NCBI GenBank assembly: GCA_009993955.1
Contig: JAACSL010000014.1
Location: forward strand, 44,674-108,673
DNA from: Paraglaciecola sp.
Lineage (GTDB): Bacteria > Pseudomonadota > Gammaproteobacteria > Enterobacterales > Alteromonadaceae
DNA length: 64,000 nt
Direction: 5' to 3'
In this document: positions 29,622-40,714 of the stretch, in pieces
Numbering within the stretch: position 1 is the stretch's first letter
Layout: each line of letters opens with the position of its first letter
Made by a program: the position numbers and the translations under genes
The notes under the pieces: model-generated
The model's database searches: none
The model's input: the letters and a program-made list of their open reading frames with translations, nothing else
Told to the model about the DNA's origin: nothing

Positions 29622-30275
29622 ATGCCCACTATGGAAACGCTGATCAGTTTTAGTATTGCGGCTTTTTTGCTGTGTATTTCTCCTGGCCCATCCAACTTAT
29701 ATATTTTGGCGCGTTGTATGGCACAAGGCAGCCATAGCGGTGTCATGGCAGCCGCTGGTATGGCGCTTGGTTCACTGATTTATGTGCTTATCAGTGTCTT
29801 GGGTTTAGCCACCTTATTGCTAATGGCGCCGGTTTTATATGTGATGATTAAAATAGTCGGTGCTGTGTACCTGCTCTACCTTGGTTTTCACTATTTCATA
29901 CAGGCGAATCACCGCCACGCTCAACAAGTATTACCCGCCCCCATGACGATGCTAAAAATTTTCAAACAGAGCTTAGTGGTTGAACTCACCAATCCTAAAA
30001 CTGCTTTGTTTTTTGTGGCTTTTTTACCACTGTTTGTGCAACCCGAGCAGGGGCAGATTGCCGTGCAACTTTTGATTTTAGGTCTGCTCTATACCCTTAT
30101 CGGCTTTTGTTCTGACGTGTTAGTCGCCACCCTTTCGGGTCAATTGGGGCGCTGGTTGCGCACCCATCCAGCAGCGGAAAAGTGGCAATTGCGTGGGTCA
30201 GGCACCTTGCTGTTGGCAATAGCCGCCCTGATTGTGCATGACGTAGTCAGGGCCGATTTACTGGGTAACGAATAA
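29622..30275 (+). CDS. LysE/RhtB-family amino acid exporter
   Basis: SPGPSNLYILARCMAQGSHSGVMAAAGMALGSLIYVL; multiple TMs. Confidence 0.9.
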   Translation: MPTMETLISFSIAAFLLCISPGPSNLYILARCMAQGSHSGVMAAAGMALGSLIYVLISVLGLATLLLMAPVLYVMIKIVGAVYLLYLGFHYFIQANHRHAQQVLPAPMTMLKIFKQSLVVELTNPKTALFFVAFLPLFVQPEQGQIAVQLLILGLLYTLIGFCSDVLVATLSGQLGRWLRTHPAAEKWQLRGSGTLLLAIAALIVHDVVRADLLGNE

Positions 30276-30290
30276 TCAACAAAGGAGTCA

Positions 30291-30797
30291 ATGATGGGCA
30301 TGTTGGCAACACTATTAAAAGCCTTAAATTCAGCGTCGAGCCCATAGCAGTTGGCTTTTGGCTTTACCTTGGGCATGCTCATGGGCATCACGCCATGGTT
30401 GGGCCTGCACAGCCTTGTGTTGTTGTTTGTTGTATTATTTTTTCGCATCAATATTTCCAGTTTCATGGTGGCTTGGGCACTGTTTGCCTTGATAGCAGTG
30501 CCCTTAGCTGTGCCCATGGCAACCCTTGGTGAAAGTCTATTAAGCCAAGACAGTCTGCAAGGCCTATGGCGGGCGATGTATAGCACCCCCTTTGGACACC
30601 TTACTCAGTTTTACCATACCCTCACCTTGGGTAGTTTGATGGTAGGTTTGGCGTTTTCACCAATTTTATTGTTCTTATCTAAATACTTGGTGCTGCAATA
30701 CCGTGAGAAAGTCATGAGCTGGGTCAACAAACTTAAACTGGTGCAATTTTTAAAAGGCAGTCGCTTTTATCGCTTGTATGCAGCGATGGGAGAATAA
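30291..30797 (+). pseudogene. TIGR03546-like membrane protein interrupted by an in-frame TAG at 30345-30347
   Basis: MMGMLATLLKALNSASSP*QLAFGFTLGMLMGITPWLGLHSL... reads through in one frame apart from the amber codon. Confidence 0.8.
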
Positions 30798-30799
30798 AC

Positions 30800-31961
30800 A
30801 TGAAAAACATCATCCGTTGGCCTGGTTTAGTGGCGTTTGTGTTTATTGTTGGTTTAGTCACCACCATCAGTCTGGTATTTTTAGATTTTTGGATAAAACT
30901 AGCTTTTGAAAAAAGCGTGGAAACAGCCACAGGGGCGGAAGTTAACGTCGGTTCTGTAGCGCATACCTTCTCTCCTTTTGGACTGACCTTTTACAACGTG
31001 CAGCTCACCGACCCAGATAATCCTGGCAATAATCAAGCCCAAGCCCAACAGATAAAAGCCAATATCGAATTAACGCCACTGCTGCTGCGCAAAGTGATCA
31101 TCGATAACTTGGCTATTACCGGCGTAGAATTCGCTACACCCCGCGCTTCTGAAGGTAAGGTGTATCGTCACAAGAATGACGCCACGGAGCAAGGTTCGCG
31201 CTTTTTTCCTAATCCGGCTTCCTTGCCAAGCGTAGATGAAATTTTGGCTAATTCCCCCCTTAAAACCACCCAGGCAATGGCAGAGGCAGAAGCGGCTTAT
31301 GCACGCCACAAGAGCAGCCTCGCGAAACAATATGAGGCCTTGCCCAGTAAAGACAAACTCGCGGCTTATCAACAGCAAGTGGCCGAGTTAAAGGCGACGG
31401 ATACCAAAGATCCAGCGGCTTTGCTGGCCGCGGGGGGAAAAACTGAATGCCACCTTGCAAAGCGCGCTGCTCTCTAGCCACGGCAAAGTGAAAGTGTCGG
31501 CCAACCAAGTCAGTGGTGACGGCGTATTGAATCTGGCTCAATTATCCATGCAGGCCACAGGCAGTAATAAAATGACCAATATTATTGCCAAAACCTTGAG
31601 TCAACTCACTCAACTCAAACTTGATAGTCAGGTGAGCGGCAAAGTGGGCGACCTTGACCTGAGTTTTAGTTCCGATCTCAACAAGCAGTTAGGTAGTGCA
31701 TTAATCAGCAATATCAGTGCTGATCAGCAAGGTAAATTGGATGAACTCAAAGTCAAACTGGATGCTCAAATGCACAGTCTGTTAGGGGATCAACAAGGGC
31801 AGATCAATGAATGGCTTGAGTGGGAAAAACTGGCAGATGGCAATGTTAGCGGACTCGACACGTTATTAAATGAAAAGCTCAACAGTGTGGTCGATGACAA
31901 AAAAGAGGCCCTCAAAGACAAGGTAAAAGACAAATTCAAAGGCAAGGTGTTTGGTAGTTAG
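30800..31961 (+). pseudogene. TIGR03545-like protein split by a 1-nt frameshift in the G6 run at 31432-31437
   Basis: ORFs 30800-31477 and 31455-31961; removing one G gives ...PAALLAAGEKLNATLQSALLSSHGKVKVSANQV... Confidence 0.8.
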
Positions 31962-32063
31962 TCACAGACCTAAGCTGGGGTTGTCCATGTAACTTTGGCA
32001 TACATACCCATAATCTTACTGCACTAACTTGCTAGGTGTTCCAGTAGTGCATGCGTCACAGTC

Positions 32064-32981
32064 TTAGGGGTTCATCGCTTTGGCCAAACGCTTACCCAGT
32101 GTTTGTAAGATGAAATGGGCGTTTTCAGGGTTGTTTTTGACACAACTCAAAAATTGGGTGCGACTGAGCACCACTAATGCAACATCAGATATCGCCACAA
32201 TATCTGCGGTACGCGGCACATCCACAAGTAGGGCTAATTCGCCAAACACTTCACCTCGTTCAAGTTCAACCACCTGATTTTGTTGCTTGTGACCTAAACA
32301 AACGGATACTGAACCATCGACAATGAAATAAGCATCTTCACCCATATCACCTTTATGAATGATCACCTCGCCGGCACGAAAATATTCGCGGCAATAGGGT
32401 TCCATAAAATTGAAGATATCTTGTTGGGCAACAAAATTAATGAAGCTTTCGCGGATCTCGTGCAGATTGAGCACCATGGGTTGAATGGCGAGATTGTGAT
32501 GATGGGATGTCACCACCTCCCCTGCTTTGCTAAAACCAATGCGCTGCATTGACTTGGTTAGTGCAGGATTAAACGGTGCGACCACATGCGTGACGTTTTT
32601 GTCGTTGGCCCAGTAATACATCAACATAAAGAGCCCGTTGGTGATGCGCAACTGCCCCCGACTGTCTGGATCAACAACCAGTTGTCCGACATTGGCCAGT
32701 GTGCCTATTTCGCCCTGCAAATAGGGTGTAAAATCAAAAAAATCATCAGCAGGGATACCAACACAGTTGTCCTGCAATGTTAATCGGATGGTGCCAACCA
32801 CTCGTTCACCTTCAGCAGCAAAAAAAGTAACAGAATTCGTAAAGGCATCAAAACGGTCGATAATTCGGCCATCTGCTTGGATAGCATACGATCCCTCCAG
32901 TTCGGCAAACACCTTGTGGCGCAGTTTATAACACGCGTCCAGTTCTATATTGTTTTCCGCAATTTTTGTGCGAATGCCCAT
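32064..32981 (-). CDS. GNAT/autoinducer-synthase-like N-acyltransferase domain fused to a C-terminal cyclic-nucleotide-binding domain
   Basis: N-term ACYKLRHKVFAELEGSYAIQADGRIIDRFD...VGTIRLTL...QLVVDPDSRGQLRITNGLF; C-term cNMP domain GDMGEDAYFIVDGSVSVCLG...ERGEVFGELALLVDVPRTADIVA. Confidence 0.82.
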   Translation of the reverse strand: MGIRTKIAENNIELDACYKLRHKVFAELEGSYAIQADGRIIDRFDAFTNSVTFFAAEGERVVGTIRLTLQDNCVGIPADDFFDFTPYLQGEIGTLANVGQLVVDPDSRGQLRITNGLFMLMYYWANDKNVTHVVAPFNPALTKSMQRIGFSKAGEVVTSHHHNLAIQPMVLNLHEIRESFINFVAQQDIFNFMEPYCREYFRAGEVIIHKGDMGEDAYFIVDGSVSVCLGHKQQNQVVELERGEVFGELALLVDVPRTADIVAISDVALVVLSRTQFLSCVKNNPENAHFILQTLGKRLAKAMNP

Positions 32982-33069
32982 GGTGAGTCGTCCTTTGATG
33001 ATATGTTTGTTACTGTAACGCTGTTACTTAAGCGATTGAAAGTTTTTGTTCTACACCTTTAACACTGCC

Positions 33070-34206
33070 TTACTCTCGTTCACTGGGCAGTTTCACTGCT
33101 TCAGTCACCGCTTTTTCTAAGTCAGCGTAACGCATCGCAATCTCATGAAACTCATCAGTGATCTGTAAAAACACATCAACCATGATGGGATCAAAGTGTG
33201 TGCCTCGGCCTTCGCGGATCATTTGCACGGCTTTTTCGTGAGGAAAGGGTGGTTTATACACGCGGCGGCTGATCAGTGCGTCATACACATCGGCAATCGC
33301 CATAAGCCGCGCTGAAATAGGAATTACATCACCAGATAATCCCTGTGGATAGCCACTGCCGTCCCATTTTTCATGGTGACCAAAGGCAATCTCTTGGGCA
33401 AAGCGCAGAAAGTTGTTGCTGTCTTGCATGGTATTGATCGCCGCGTTTATGGCTTTGTGGCCAAACTCTGCGTGACGTTTCATGATGGTAAATTCAGCCT
33501 CATCTAACTCGCCCGGTTTAAGCAAAATATGATCGGGAATGCCTACTTTACCAATGTCATGTAAGGGAGCGGATTTAAACAACATGGTGATGTTTTCAGG
33601 GTTGAGAAATTCTTGATATTGCGGCAGTTGGCTAAGATGCGTCGCCAGTAGTTTTACGTAATTTTGCGTTCGGCGAATGTGGTTGCCGGTTTCTGGATCG
33701 CGAGCTTCAGCTAATGCACCCATGGATACCATGGCCACATCTTGCAGTTCCGCCATCTGCCGAGTTCGTTCAATAATCTTGCGTTCCAGCACTTGGTTCT
33801 GTGCTTCCAGTAATTCTCTGGCGGCGTTTAGGGTTAAGTGGTTTTTCACACGTTCCCGCAAAATCGGCGGGCTGATGGGTTTGGTGATGTAATCCACTGC
33901 ACCAAGGGCCAAACCTTTGGCTTCATCTTGGATCTCGGCTTTGGCAGTTAAAAAAATGATGGGGATATCACGGGTAAGTGGATCTTGTTTGAGTAGGCTA
34001 CAGACTTCAAAGCCGTCCATGCCCGGCATCATTACATCCAACAAAATCAAGTCTGGTTTGTGTTTAGCGATAATTTTTAAGGCAAGCGGACCATTTATTG
34101 CCGCTTGCACTTGATAATCACCCGCCAATACTTCTTTCACTACGTCAATATTTGCTGGTGTATCATCCACCGCTAATACAACTTTACGTGCACTCAATGT
34201 ATTCAC
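33070..34206 (-). CDS. Response regulator with HD-GYP phosphodiesterase domain
   Basis: REC LLDVMMPGMDGFEV; HD-GYP PLHDIGKVGIPDHILLKPG and HHEKWDGSGYPQGL. Confidence 0.95.
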   Translation of the reverse strand: MNTLSARKVVLAVDDTPANIDVVKEVLAGDYQVQAAINGPLALKIIAKHKPDLILLDVMMPGMDGFEVCSLLKQDPLTRDIPIIFLTAKAEIQDEAKGLALGAVDYITKPISPPILRERVKNHLTLNAARELLEAQNQVLERKIIERTRQMAELQDVAMVSMGALAEARDPETGNHIRRTQNYVKLLATHLSQLPQYQEFLNPENITMLFKSAPLHDIGKVGIPDHILLKPGELDEAEFTIMKRHAEFGHKAINAAINTMQDSNNFLRFAQEIAFGHHEKWDGSGYPQGLSGDVIPISARLMAIADVYDALISRRVYKPPFPHEKAVQMIREGRGTHFDPIMVDVFLQITDEFHEIAMRYADLEKAVTEAVKLPSERE

Positions 34207-34209
34207 TCC

Positions 34210-37200
34210 CTAAGCTCCCACAGCCTCGATCAGACGCTGCACTAGTTCATTGGCTTTTTCGTAGTCGTAGTCGTCTAAGGCATTAAACATAGTCTTAAGC
34301 AATGAGGCGTGCTGGACAAGACCCTTGTTTTGCATCAATTGCGCGCAGGTATCGCGCGCTTCTACGTCATAATCATCAATCTGCTGGGTTAGCCTAGCGA
34401 GAATATCGCTGTAATTTGCCAGCACATTCACCTCACTAACTGTGCTGGGCAGATGCTCAGCGAACCACGTCAGTGCTTGCTGAATACCGTGTTTGACCCG
34501 CGTAATCTCATCTACGGCAGTTAAAATCTGATTTTCCTCTGGCCATGTTTGATCAGGTTCTGAGGCACTGAGTATGGTTTCAATATCGTCAAGCAAGGAG
34601 CAGAGTGTCACGGCACCAATATTACCCATGCCACCTTTGAGTTTATGTACGTTAAAACGCAAGGTTTCGGATTCGTTTGCACGATAAGGCAAAAGCAAGG
34701 CCTCTTCTGCCTTCTCTTCAGCCATCAGTATTTTTTCAAGTATAGCCATGTAGGTTTGGCTGTTTCCAGCAACACGACGCAAACCTTGATTGAGGTCAAT
34801 GCCAGCAATATCGGGTAATGCCGAGGGGTGTGCCTCGGTCTCTTGTGACACAGTGGTGAATTTGTCGAGACCTAAAGCTGCCGCCAACTGTGCAAACAAC
34901 TGATCGGGATCGATGGGTTTGTTGACATGGGCATTCATGCCCACCTCAATACAGCGTTGTTTGTCTTGGGGCATGACATTTGCTGTCATGGCAATAATCG
35001 GTAAATCTGCCCACTGGGACTCGGTGCGAATTTTTTTGGTTGCCTCGAAGCCATCCATGACTGGCATTTGAATATCCATCAACACTGTATCAACAGATTC
35101 TGTCCGCAGTTTTTCTAAGGCTTCTGCGCCATGGTTAGCGATGATCACTTGCAATCCAACCTGAGCAAGTAACTCAGCAGCCACTTGTTGGTTGATCACG
35201 TTATCTTCCACCAGCAATACACTATATCCCTGCAGTTGTTGCGGGCGAAGTGTTGGTGATATGGCACGTTTTTCGGATGTTTGTGCGTCATCACCACCAT
35301 GAAAAGCGGCCATCATGGTGTCAAACAATAATGAAGGATTTACCGGCTTGGACAAAAATGCATTAATACCCACTTGCTTGGCTTGCTCCGTCAGTTCTTC
35401 GCGGCGATGAGCGCTGACCATGATGATTTTTGGTATTACTTTTTGTCTGGCTTGTTGGTTAATTTTTTGGCTGGTACTGATGCCATCTAAACCGGGCATT
35501 TGCCAATCCATTAATACCAACTCAAAGTGTGTATGCTGACTGGTTTGCAACAGTTCAATGGCGGCTTCTCCGCTATTGACTGCCGTGGGCTTGCAACCAA
35601 AATGACGCAGACTTTCACATAAAATTGCTCGACAGGCTGCGTTATCATCCACCACCAGGACTGGCATGTTGGCGAAGTCATCGGCGAATTTTTTGATCTC
35701 TGCGGTTTGTTTGGGTAAGGCCAGTTTAATGGTAAACCAAAACTGAGAGCCTTGACCTAATTGACTATTTACGCCAATTTCTCCGCCCATTAAATTGGCC
35801 AGTTTTTTACAAATAGCCAGCCCCAATCCAGTGCCACCATAACGGCGTGTGGTGGAGGCATCGGCTTGAGAAAAAGATTGAAACAGGCGTGACTGTTGTT
35901 CTTCAGACAAGCCTATACCGGTGTCGATGACGGCAAATTTTAATTCGGCTTGCTGGTCGACGTGACGCATAAACTCAACCTTAACGATCACCTCGCCATG
36001 TTCGGTGAATTTCACAGCGTTGCTCACCAGATTAAGCAGAATTTGCCCAAGCCTTAAGGGGTCGCCTATTGCAGTCAAGGGCACATCACGATTGATGTGG
36101 AACAGCAGTTCCAAGCCTTTCTTGTCAACACTGAGCTGGATGATATTGGCCATATTTTCCAACACGGTCTCAATGCGAAATGGCACACTTTCGATGGCCA
36201 TTTGGCCCGCTTCAATTTTTGAGAAATCGAGAATGTCGTTGATGATATGTAACAGGGCTTTTGCAGAATCATCGATTTTTTGCAGGTAGTCTTGTTGTTT
36301 GACGCTTAACTCGGTGCACAAAGCGAGATGCGTCATGCCTAAGATGGCATTCATTGGGGTACGAATTTCGTGACTCATATTCGCCAAAAAATCTGATTTT
36401 GCTTGAGTGGCTTGTTCAGCTCGAGCCCGGGCTTCTTTGAGTTCAGTGATATCCACAAGCACACCAAGCAAACCGCCCGGCTGACCACTCGATAGTTTAA
36501 ACGCTGTCACCCAGTACAACACATGGTGAGGGCGACCATCCGCAAAGGTAAGGGGAAATTCATGGTGCTTAGCGCCACCACTGCGCAGTAGTTCCATGTC
36601 TTCTTCGTGATAGCGTATTTTGTCTGCTACAGACAAATAGGCTAAATCGAGCACAGTTTTACCGATGAGCTCTTGCCCTGACACACCAAAGGCTGCTTCA
36701 TACGCCTTGTTGCAGCCGGTAAATCTGCCGTTTGGATCTTTGATAAATATGGGATTAGGAATGGTATCGATGAGTGCAGACATGAACAGGATTTGATCCT
36801 GTTTAAGTTGCTCGGCAAGCTTGCGCTCACTGATGTCATCGATAACCCACAGCACACCTTTTTCGAGATCTGGGGGAATAGACTTATCCATTGCCTTGGC
36901 AGAAATTGAACACCATAAACTGTCACCCGTTGTTGTCATCAATTGATGATCAAGCAAGATCCGTTTGCCGGTTAATAGATCGGCTTTAACCTGAGTAACA
37001 AATTGCTGAAAATCTTCCTCTGAGCGAAACACTCGCACCATGGATTGCCCAATTAACTCCTTGGGAGAGCGGTAACCCAACATAGTGGCAAAATTTTCAT
37101 TACAACGTTCAAACACATGATGTTGGCGTTGCAGCACAATGCCAACCTGAGCACTGTCAAAGATATGCTGCAATTCCCATTTGATGGACAACAACACATC

Positions 37201-38880
37201 TTCAATGCGTTTTCGTTCAATCACCTCTGCACTGAGTTTGCGATTATTACGGGCAATCAATATCAAAATGAGCAAGGAGGGCACTAAAAAAACCAAGACA
37301 TAGCGCCACACTGTGGTCCAGTCTGTGGTCTGCTCGGTGCGCACATTGACCCAACGGTCATAAAATGATTGACGTGTCGATTGGGGCAGTTTGAGCAAGG
37401 CTTTATTGATGATGCTCAGTAACTCTGGCCAATCCTTTCTGACTCCAAATGCCAAGTTGAATTGATAGGATGTAGAGCTGGCTACCTTCAAATTGTTGAT
37501 GCCAAACGAACGAATGTTGTAGGTGGCCGCTGCCAAGGTATCAAACACAGCATCTGCCTGCCCCGCGCTCACTGCTTTAAGGGCTTCTTCTAAGGTGCCA
37601 TAAGTTTGCAAGGTGATTAACGGGAAATCGCGCTGCAGATACTCCATCGACGCGTAATTGGCGACCACGGCCACGGTTTTTCCCTGGAGGTCTTGAAGAC
37701 CAGCGACGAGCTCCTCTTCTTCACGACTTACCAACACCATGGGAATGCTTAAGTAGGGCTGTGAAAAGAGAAATTTGTTGCGTCGTGTCTCGGTTGGTGT
37801 AATGCCGGGTAATACGTCAATTTCACCAGACTCATAGGCTTGTAGGGTCTCCACCCACGTTAAACCTGTGCGAGGTAGCATGTTGACCTGTAAGCGTCGG
37901 TTTAGCCAGCCAACAAATTCAGATGTGATGCCAATATACTGATTTTGTTGGTTGACGGCCTCGAAAGGCAACCAAGCAGGGTCGATGCCCAAACGAATTT
38001 CTGGGTGTTCATTTAGCCAATCACGTTCTTTGGCCGTTAAGGTGATATCCCCAGCGTAGGCTTCTCCACCGTCTTGCAAATAGCGGTTTTTTATATCATC
38101 GATAGTCCGAGGAGAGAGGCTGTCTAAACCTTTCTGTAATAGGCCTAACAAGATTGTATTGTCGGCTTTTTTGCTGAGCCCAAAAGCGAGTTCTACCGGT
38201 GCCCGCTCATAAAAGCCAGCCAGTCGAATATCACCAGGAAAGTAGCGGTTACTCAGGTATTCAACCACGCCCTGATTGCCAATAAACGCATCTGCACGCC
38301 CTAAGGATATTGCTGATAAGCCGTCTAGTGGCTCGTTCACTTCGACATACTTGATATTTTTGAAGCGTTTGGGTAATTCTGTGGCAAGGTAGTGGCCGCG
38401 GGTTAACACCAGCCTAAGTCCATCAAGATTAGTCATGTTGAGCTCACGCTTATCGTTTGCCGCGACAAAAATACCAATGTGGCTGCTTAAATACGCTGAG
38501 CTAAAAACAAAGTCTTGTTGGCGCTGAGTAGAGGGTGTCATGGCGGGGGCAATTTGGAGCTCACCACGCTGCAATTTAGGTAACAAGTTTTCCCATCTGT
38601 CCAAGCTGACGCGAGGTTTAAGCCCCACTTTTTCGCACACCCTAGCCAAAATTTCAGCGGCAATGCCGCGATACTCACCTTGTTCTGATTCATACTCGTA
38701 GGGTGGCCAATCACGCGTGCCTGCCACCATCAACACGGGGTTTTCCGCAACCCAACGTTGTTCTTCGTCGCTCAGCGTTATGAGAGCTTCAACCGAAGAT
38801 AGATTGTCTGTATTTTGTGCCCATGAAAAAGCCGCACTCAGATACAAGATCAGCAAGAGTAGGCTGAACACGACTTTCAT
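34210..38880 (-). CDS. BvgS-like hybrid histidine kinase (two SBP_bac_3 domains, PAS, HisKA/HATPase, two REC, Hpt)
   Basis: Tandem ligand-binding domains ([36 protein letters not shown]), [18 protein letters not shown], two REC domains, Hpt [13 protein letters not shown]. Confidence 0.94.
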   Translation of the reverse strand: MKVVFSLLLLILYLSAAFSWAQNTDNLSSVEALITLSDEEQRWVAENPVLMVAGTRDWPPYEYESEQGEYRGIAAEILARVCEKVGLKPRVSLDRWENLLPKLQRGELQIAPAMTPSTQRQQDFVFSSAYLSSHIGIFVAANDKRELNMTNLDGLRLVLTRGHYLATELPKRFKNIKYVEVNEPLDGLSAISLGRADAFIGNQGVVEYLSNRYFPGDIRLAGFYERAPVELAFGLSKKADNTILLGLLQKGLDSLSPRTIDDIKNRYLQDGGEAYAGDITLTAKERDWLNEHPEIRLGIDPAWLPFEAVNQQNQYIGITSEFVGWLNRRLQVNMLPRTGLTWVETLQAYESGEIDVLPGITPTETRRNKFLFSQPYLSIPMVLVSREEEELVAGLQDLQGKTVAVVANYASMEYLQRDFPLITLQTYGTLEEALKAVSAGQADAVFDTLAAATYNIRSFGINNLKVASSTSYQFNLAFGVRKDWPELLSIINKALLKLPQSTRQSFYDRWVNVRTEQTTDWTTVWRYVLVFLVPSLLILILIARNNRKLSAEVIERKRIEDVLLSIKWELQHIFDSAQVGIVLQRQHHVFERCNENFATMLGYRSPKELIGQSMVRVFRSEEDFQQFVTQVKADLLTGKRILLDHQLMTTTGDSLWCSISAKAMDKSIPPDLEKGVLWVIDDISERKLAEQLKQDQILFMSALIDTIPNPIFIKDPNGRFTGCNKAYEAAFGVSGQELIGKTVLDLAYLSVADKIRYHEEDMELLRSGGAKHHEFPLTFADGRPHHVLYWVTAFKLSSGQPGGLLGVLVDITELKEARARAEQATQAKSDFLANMSHEIRTPMNAILGMTHLALCTELSVKQQDYLQKIDDSAKALLHIINDILDFSKIEAGQMAIESVPFRIETVLENMANIIQLSVDKKGLELLFHINRDVPLTAIGDPLRLGQILLNLVSNAVKFTEHGEVIVKVEFMRHVDQQAELKFAVIDTGIGLSEEQQSRLFQSFSQADASTTRRYGGTGLGLAICKKLANLMGGEIGVNSQLGQGSQFWFTIKLALPKQTAEIKKFADDFANMPVLVVDDNAACRAILCESLRHFGCKPTAVNSGEAAIELLQTSQHTHFELVLMDWQMPGLDGISTSQKINQQARQKVIPKIIMVSAHRREELTEQAKQVGINAFLSKPVNPSLLFDTMMAAFHGGDDAQTSEKRAISPTLRPQQLQGYSVLLVEDNVINQQVAAELLAQVGLQVIIANHGAEALEKLRTESVDTVLMDIQMPVMDGFEATKKIRTESQWADLPIIAMTANVMPQDKQRCIEVGMNAHVNKPIDPDQLFAQLAAALGLDKFTTVSQETEAHPSALPDIAGIDLNQGLRRVAGNSQTYMAILEKILMAEEKAEEALLLPYRANESETLRFNVHKLKGGMGNIGAVTLCSLLDDIETILSASEPDQTWPEENQILTAVDEITRVKHGIQQALTWFAEHLPSTVSEVNVLANYSDILARLTQQIDDYDVEARDTCAQLMQNKGLVQHASLLKTMFNALDDYDYEKANELVQRLIEAVGA

Positions 38881-39227
38881 TTTATCGAATCCTGGCCGAT
38901 GTCACACGAGGGCGACAACTTATTTGGTGATAAGTGCATGAAAATGGAGGGAAATACAATGATACCCCGTATACAACCACGTTTTACCGCAGCAAACAAT
39001 GCCAACTTGCGAGTAGCTTAGACCGACAATAAACTCACCGCAAATTATACCGGCACCAGGATGCAACAGTGGGGTTTTATCCGGTTAATCCCAGCATAAA
39101 ATTGGCAATTGCGCCTCAACATCAAGGTAAATTGTGCTTTCAATCAACTAGAGGCCGCGTTTCACTGGAGCAATGCTAAAAAGCTCGGCATAATAGCCGC
39201 AAAGTAGCCGACGAGGAGGACAAACAA

Positions 39228-39506
39228 GTGAGATGGTTAAACATAGTATTACTGTGTTTGTTAGCCTCGTTGCAATATCGTTTATGGTTCGGCAAAAACA
39301 GTGTGCCAGACTACCTGACGATGCAAAAGGAAGTGGAAGAACAAACTATTCAAAACGCTAACCTAGAGCAACGCAACAGTTTACTCAAAGCTGATATTGA
39401 TGACTTAAAAATTGGTTTAGATGCGGCCGAAGAAAGGGCCCGAAACGAATTAGGTTTAATCAAAGAAGGCGAAACCTTTTATCGCATTCTACCCACTGAA
39501 AATTAA
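39228..39506 (+). CDS. ftsB: Cell division protein FtsB
   Basis: [26 protein letters not shown]; coiled coil; followed by ispD. Confidence 0.93.
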   Translation: MRWLNIVLLCLLASLQYRLWFGKNSVPDYLTMQKEVEEQTIQNANLEQRNSLLKADIDDLKIGLDAAEERARNELGLIKEGETFYRILPTEN

Positions 39507-39512
39507 TGACTC

Positions 39513-40226
39513 ATGCCTTTTAATTCCACTTATACCGCCGTTGTACCGGCAGCTGGGATTGGCAAGCGTATGGCTGCCTCTTGCCCTAAGCAGTATTTAT
39601 CGTTAGCCGGTCTGACCTTAATTGAACATAGCATCATGGCCTTGAAACGGCATAAGCAGATTGGCCAAGTCATTGTGGTGTTGCACCCAGAAGATGAGAC
39701 GTTTGCCAGTTTAAGCATCGCCCAGCAGCCTTGGCTCACTACCGTGGTTGGGGGAGCAGAGCGCAGTGATTCTGTGATGGCAGGCTTGCAACGGGTTGAA
39801 CCCGGCCAGCAATGGGTGCTTGTGCATGATGCTGCGCGTCCGTGTTTGGCGCTAGATGACTTAAACAATCTGCTGAGTCTGGCACAAACGGGGCACGTTG
39901 GCGGTATTTTAGCCGCCCCGGTGCGCGATACCATGAAACGTGCACATGCGGATCAACGTGTTTTAAAAACCGAATCCAGAGAAAACTTATGGCACGCTTT
40001 GACGCCTCAATTTTTTCCCCTTGCTGAACTTAAAGCGGCAATGATCAAAGCCAAGGCTAAACAAGTTGCCGTCACTGACGAAGCATCCGCCATTGAATAT
40101 GCCGGGGGCACAGTAAAATTAGTACTTGGCAGTGCGTCGAATATCAAAGTGACTCAACCAGAAGATTTATTACTTGCTGAATTTTATTTACAGCAAGCCT
40201 TGGCAACAGGAAAGACAGCCTTATGA
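39513..40226 (+). CDS. ispD: 2-C-methyl-D-erythritol 4-phosphate cytidylyltransferase
   Basis: [28 protein letters not shown]. Confidence 0.96.
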   Translation: MPFNSTYTAVVPAAGIGKRMAASCPKQYLSLAGLTLIEHSIMALKRHKQIGQVIVVLHPEDETFASLSIAQQPWLTTVVGGAERSDSVMAGLQRVEPGQQWVLVHDAARPCLALDDLNNLLSLAQTGHVGGILAAPVRDTMKRAHADQRVLKTESRENLWHALTPQFFPLAELKAAMIKAKAKQVAVTDEASAIEYAGGTVKLVLGSASNIKVTQPEDLLLAEFYLQQALATGKTAL

Positions 40227-40714
40227 AAATGCGTATTGGTCATGGTTATGATGTTCACAAGTTTGGTGGTGAAGGCCCTATCACTATTTGTGGTGAACGT
40301 ATCAACTACCCCCAAGGCTTACTTGCCCACTCCGATGGTGATGTTGCTTTACATGCTCTGTGTGATGCCATCCTTGGTGCCTTAGGTAAGGGCGATATTG
40401 GCCGCCATTTTCCCGATACAGATGCAAGTTTCGCCGGCATTGACAGTCGCTTATTGTTGCGTTCGGTTTATCAGCAAGCCGTGGCTATGGGTTTTGTGCT
40501 AGGAAATTTAGATATCACCATTGTTGCACAAGCCCCTAAAATGGCACCGCACATTGCAGCCATGGTGAAAAATATTGCCGATGAACTTGGGGTAGCTGTA
40601 AGCCAAGTGAATGTGAAAGCCACGACCACTGAAACCTTGGGTTTTGCCGGCCGTAAAGAAGGAATAGCTGCTTATGCGGTTGTTTTGTTGCAATCCCAAG
40701 GCGAGGCGGATTAA
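40223..40714 (+). CDS. ispF: 2-C-methyl-D-erythritol 2,4-cyclodiphosphate synthase
   Basis: [35 protein letters not shown]. Confidence 0.97.
   Translation: MKMRIGHGYDVHKFGGEGPITICGERINYPQGLLAHSDGDVALHALCDAILGALGKGDIGRHFPDTDASFAGIDSRLLLRSVYQQAVAMGFVLGNLDITIVAQAPKMAPHIAAMVKNIADELGVAVSQVNVKATTTETLGFAGRKEGIAAYAVVLLQSQGEAD

Noticed and set aside
31432-31442. Programmed -1 slippery site at GGGGGGAAAAA
   Set aside because: The pattern could permit slippage, but the neighbouring TIGR03546-like gene is also broken, so decay or sequencing error is the more economical reading; kept only as a check.
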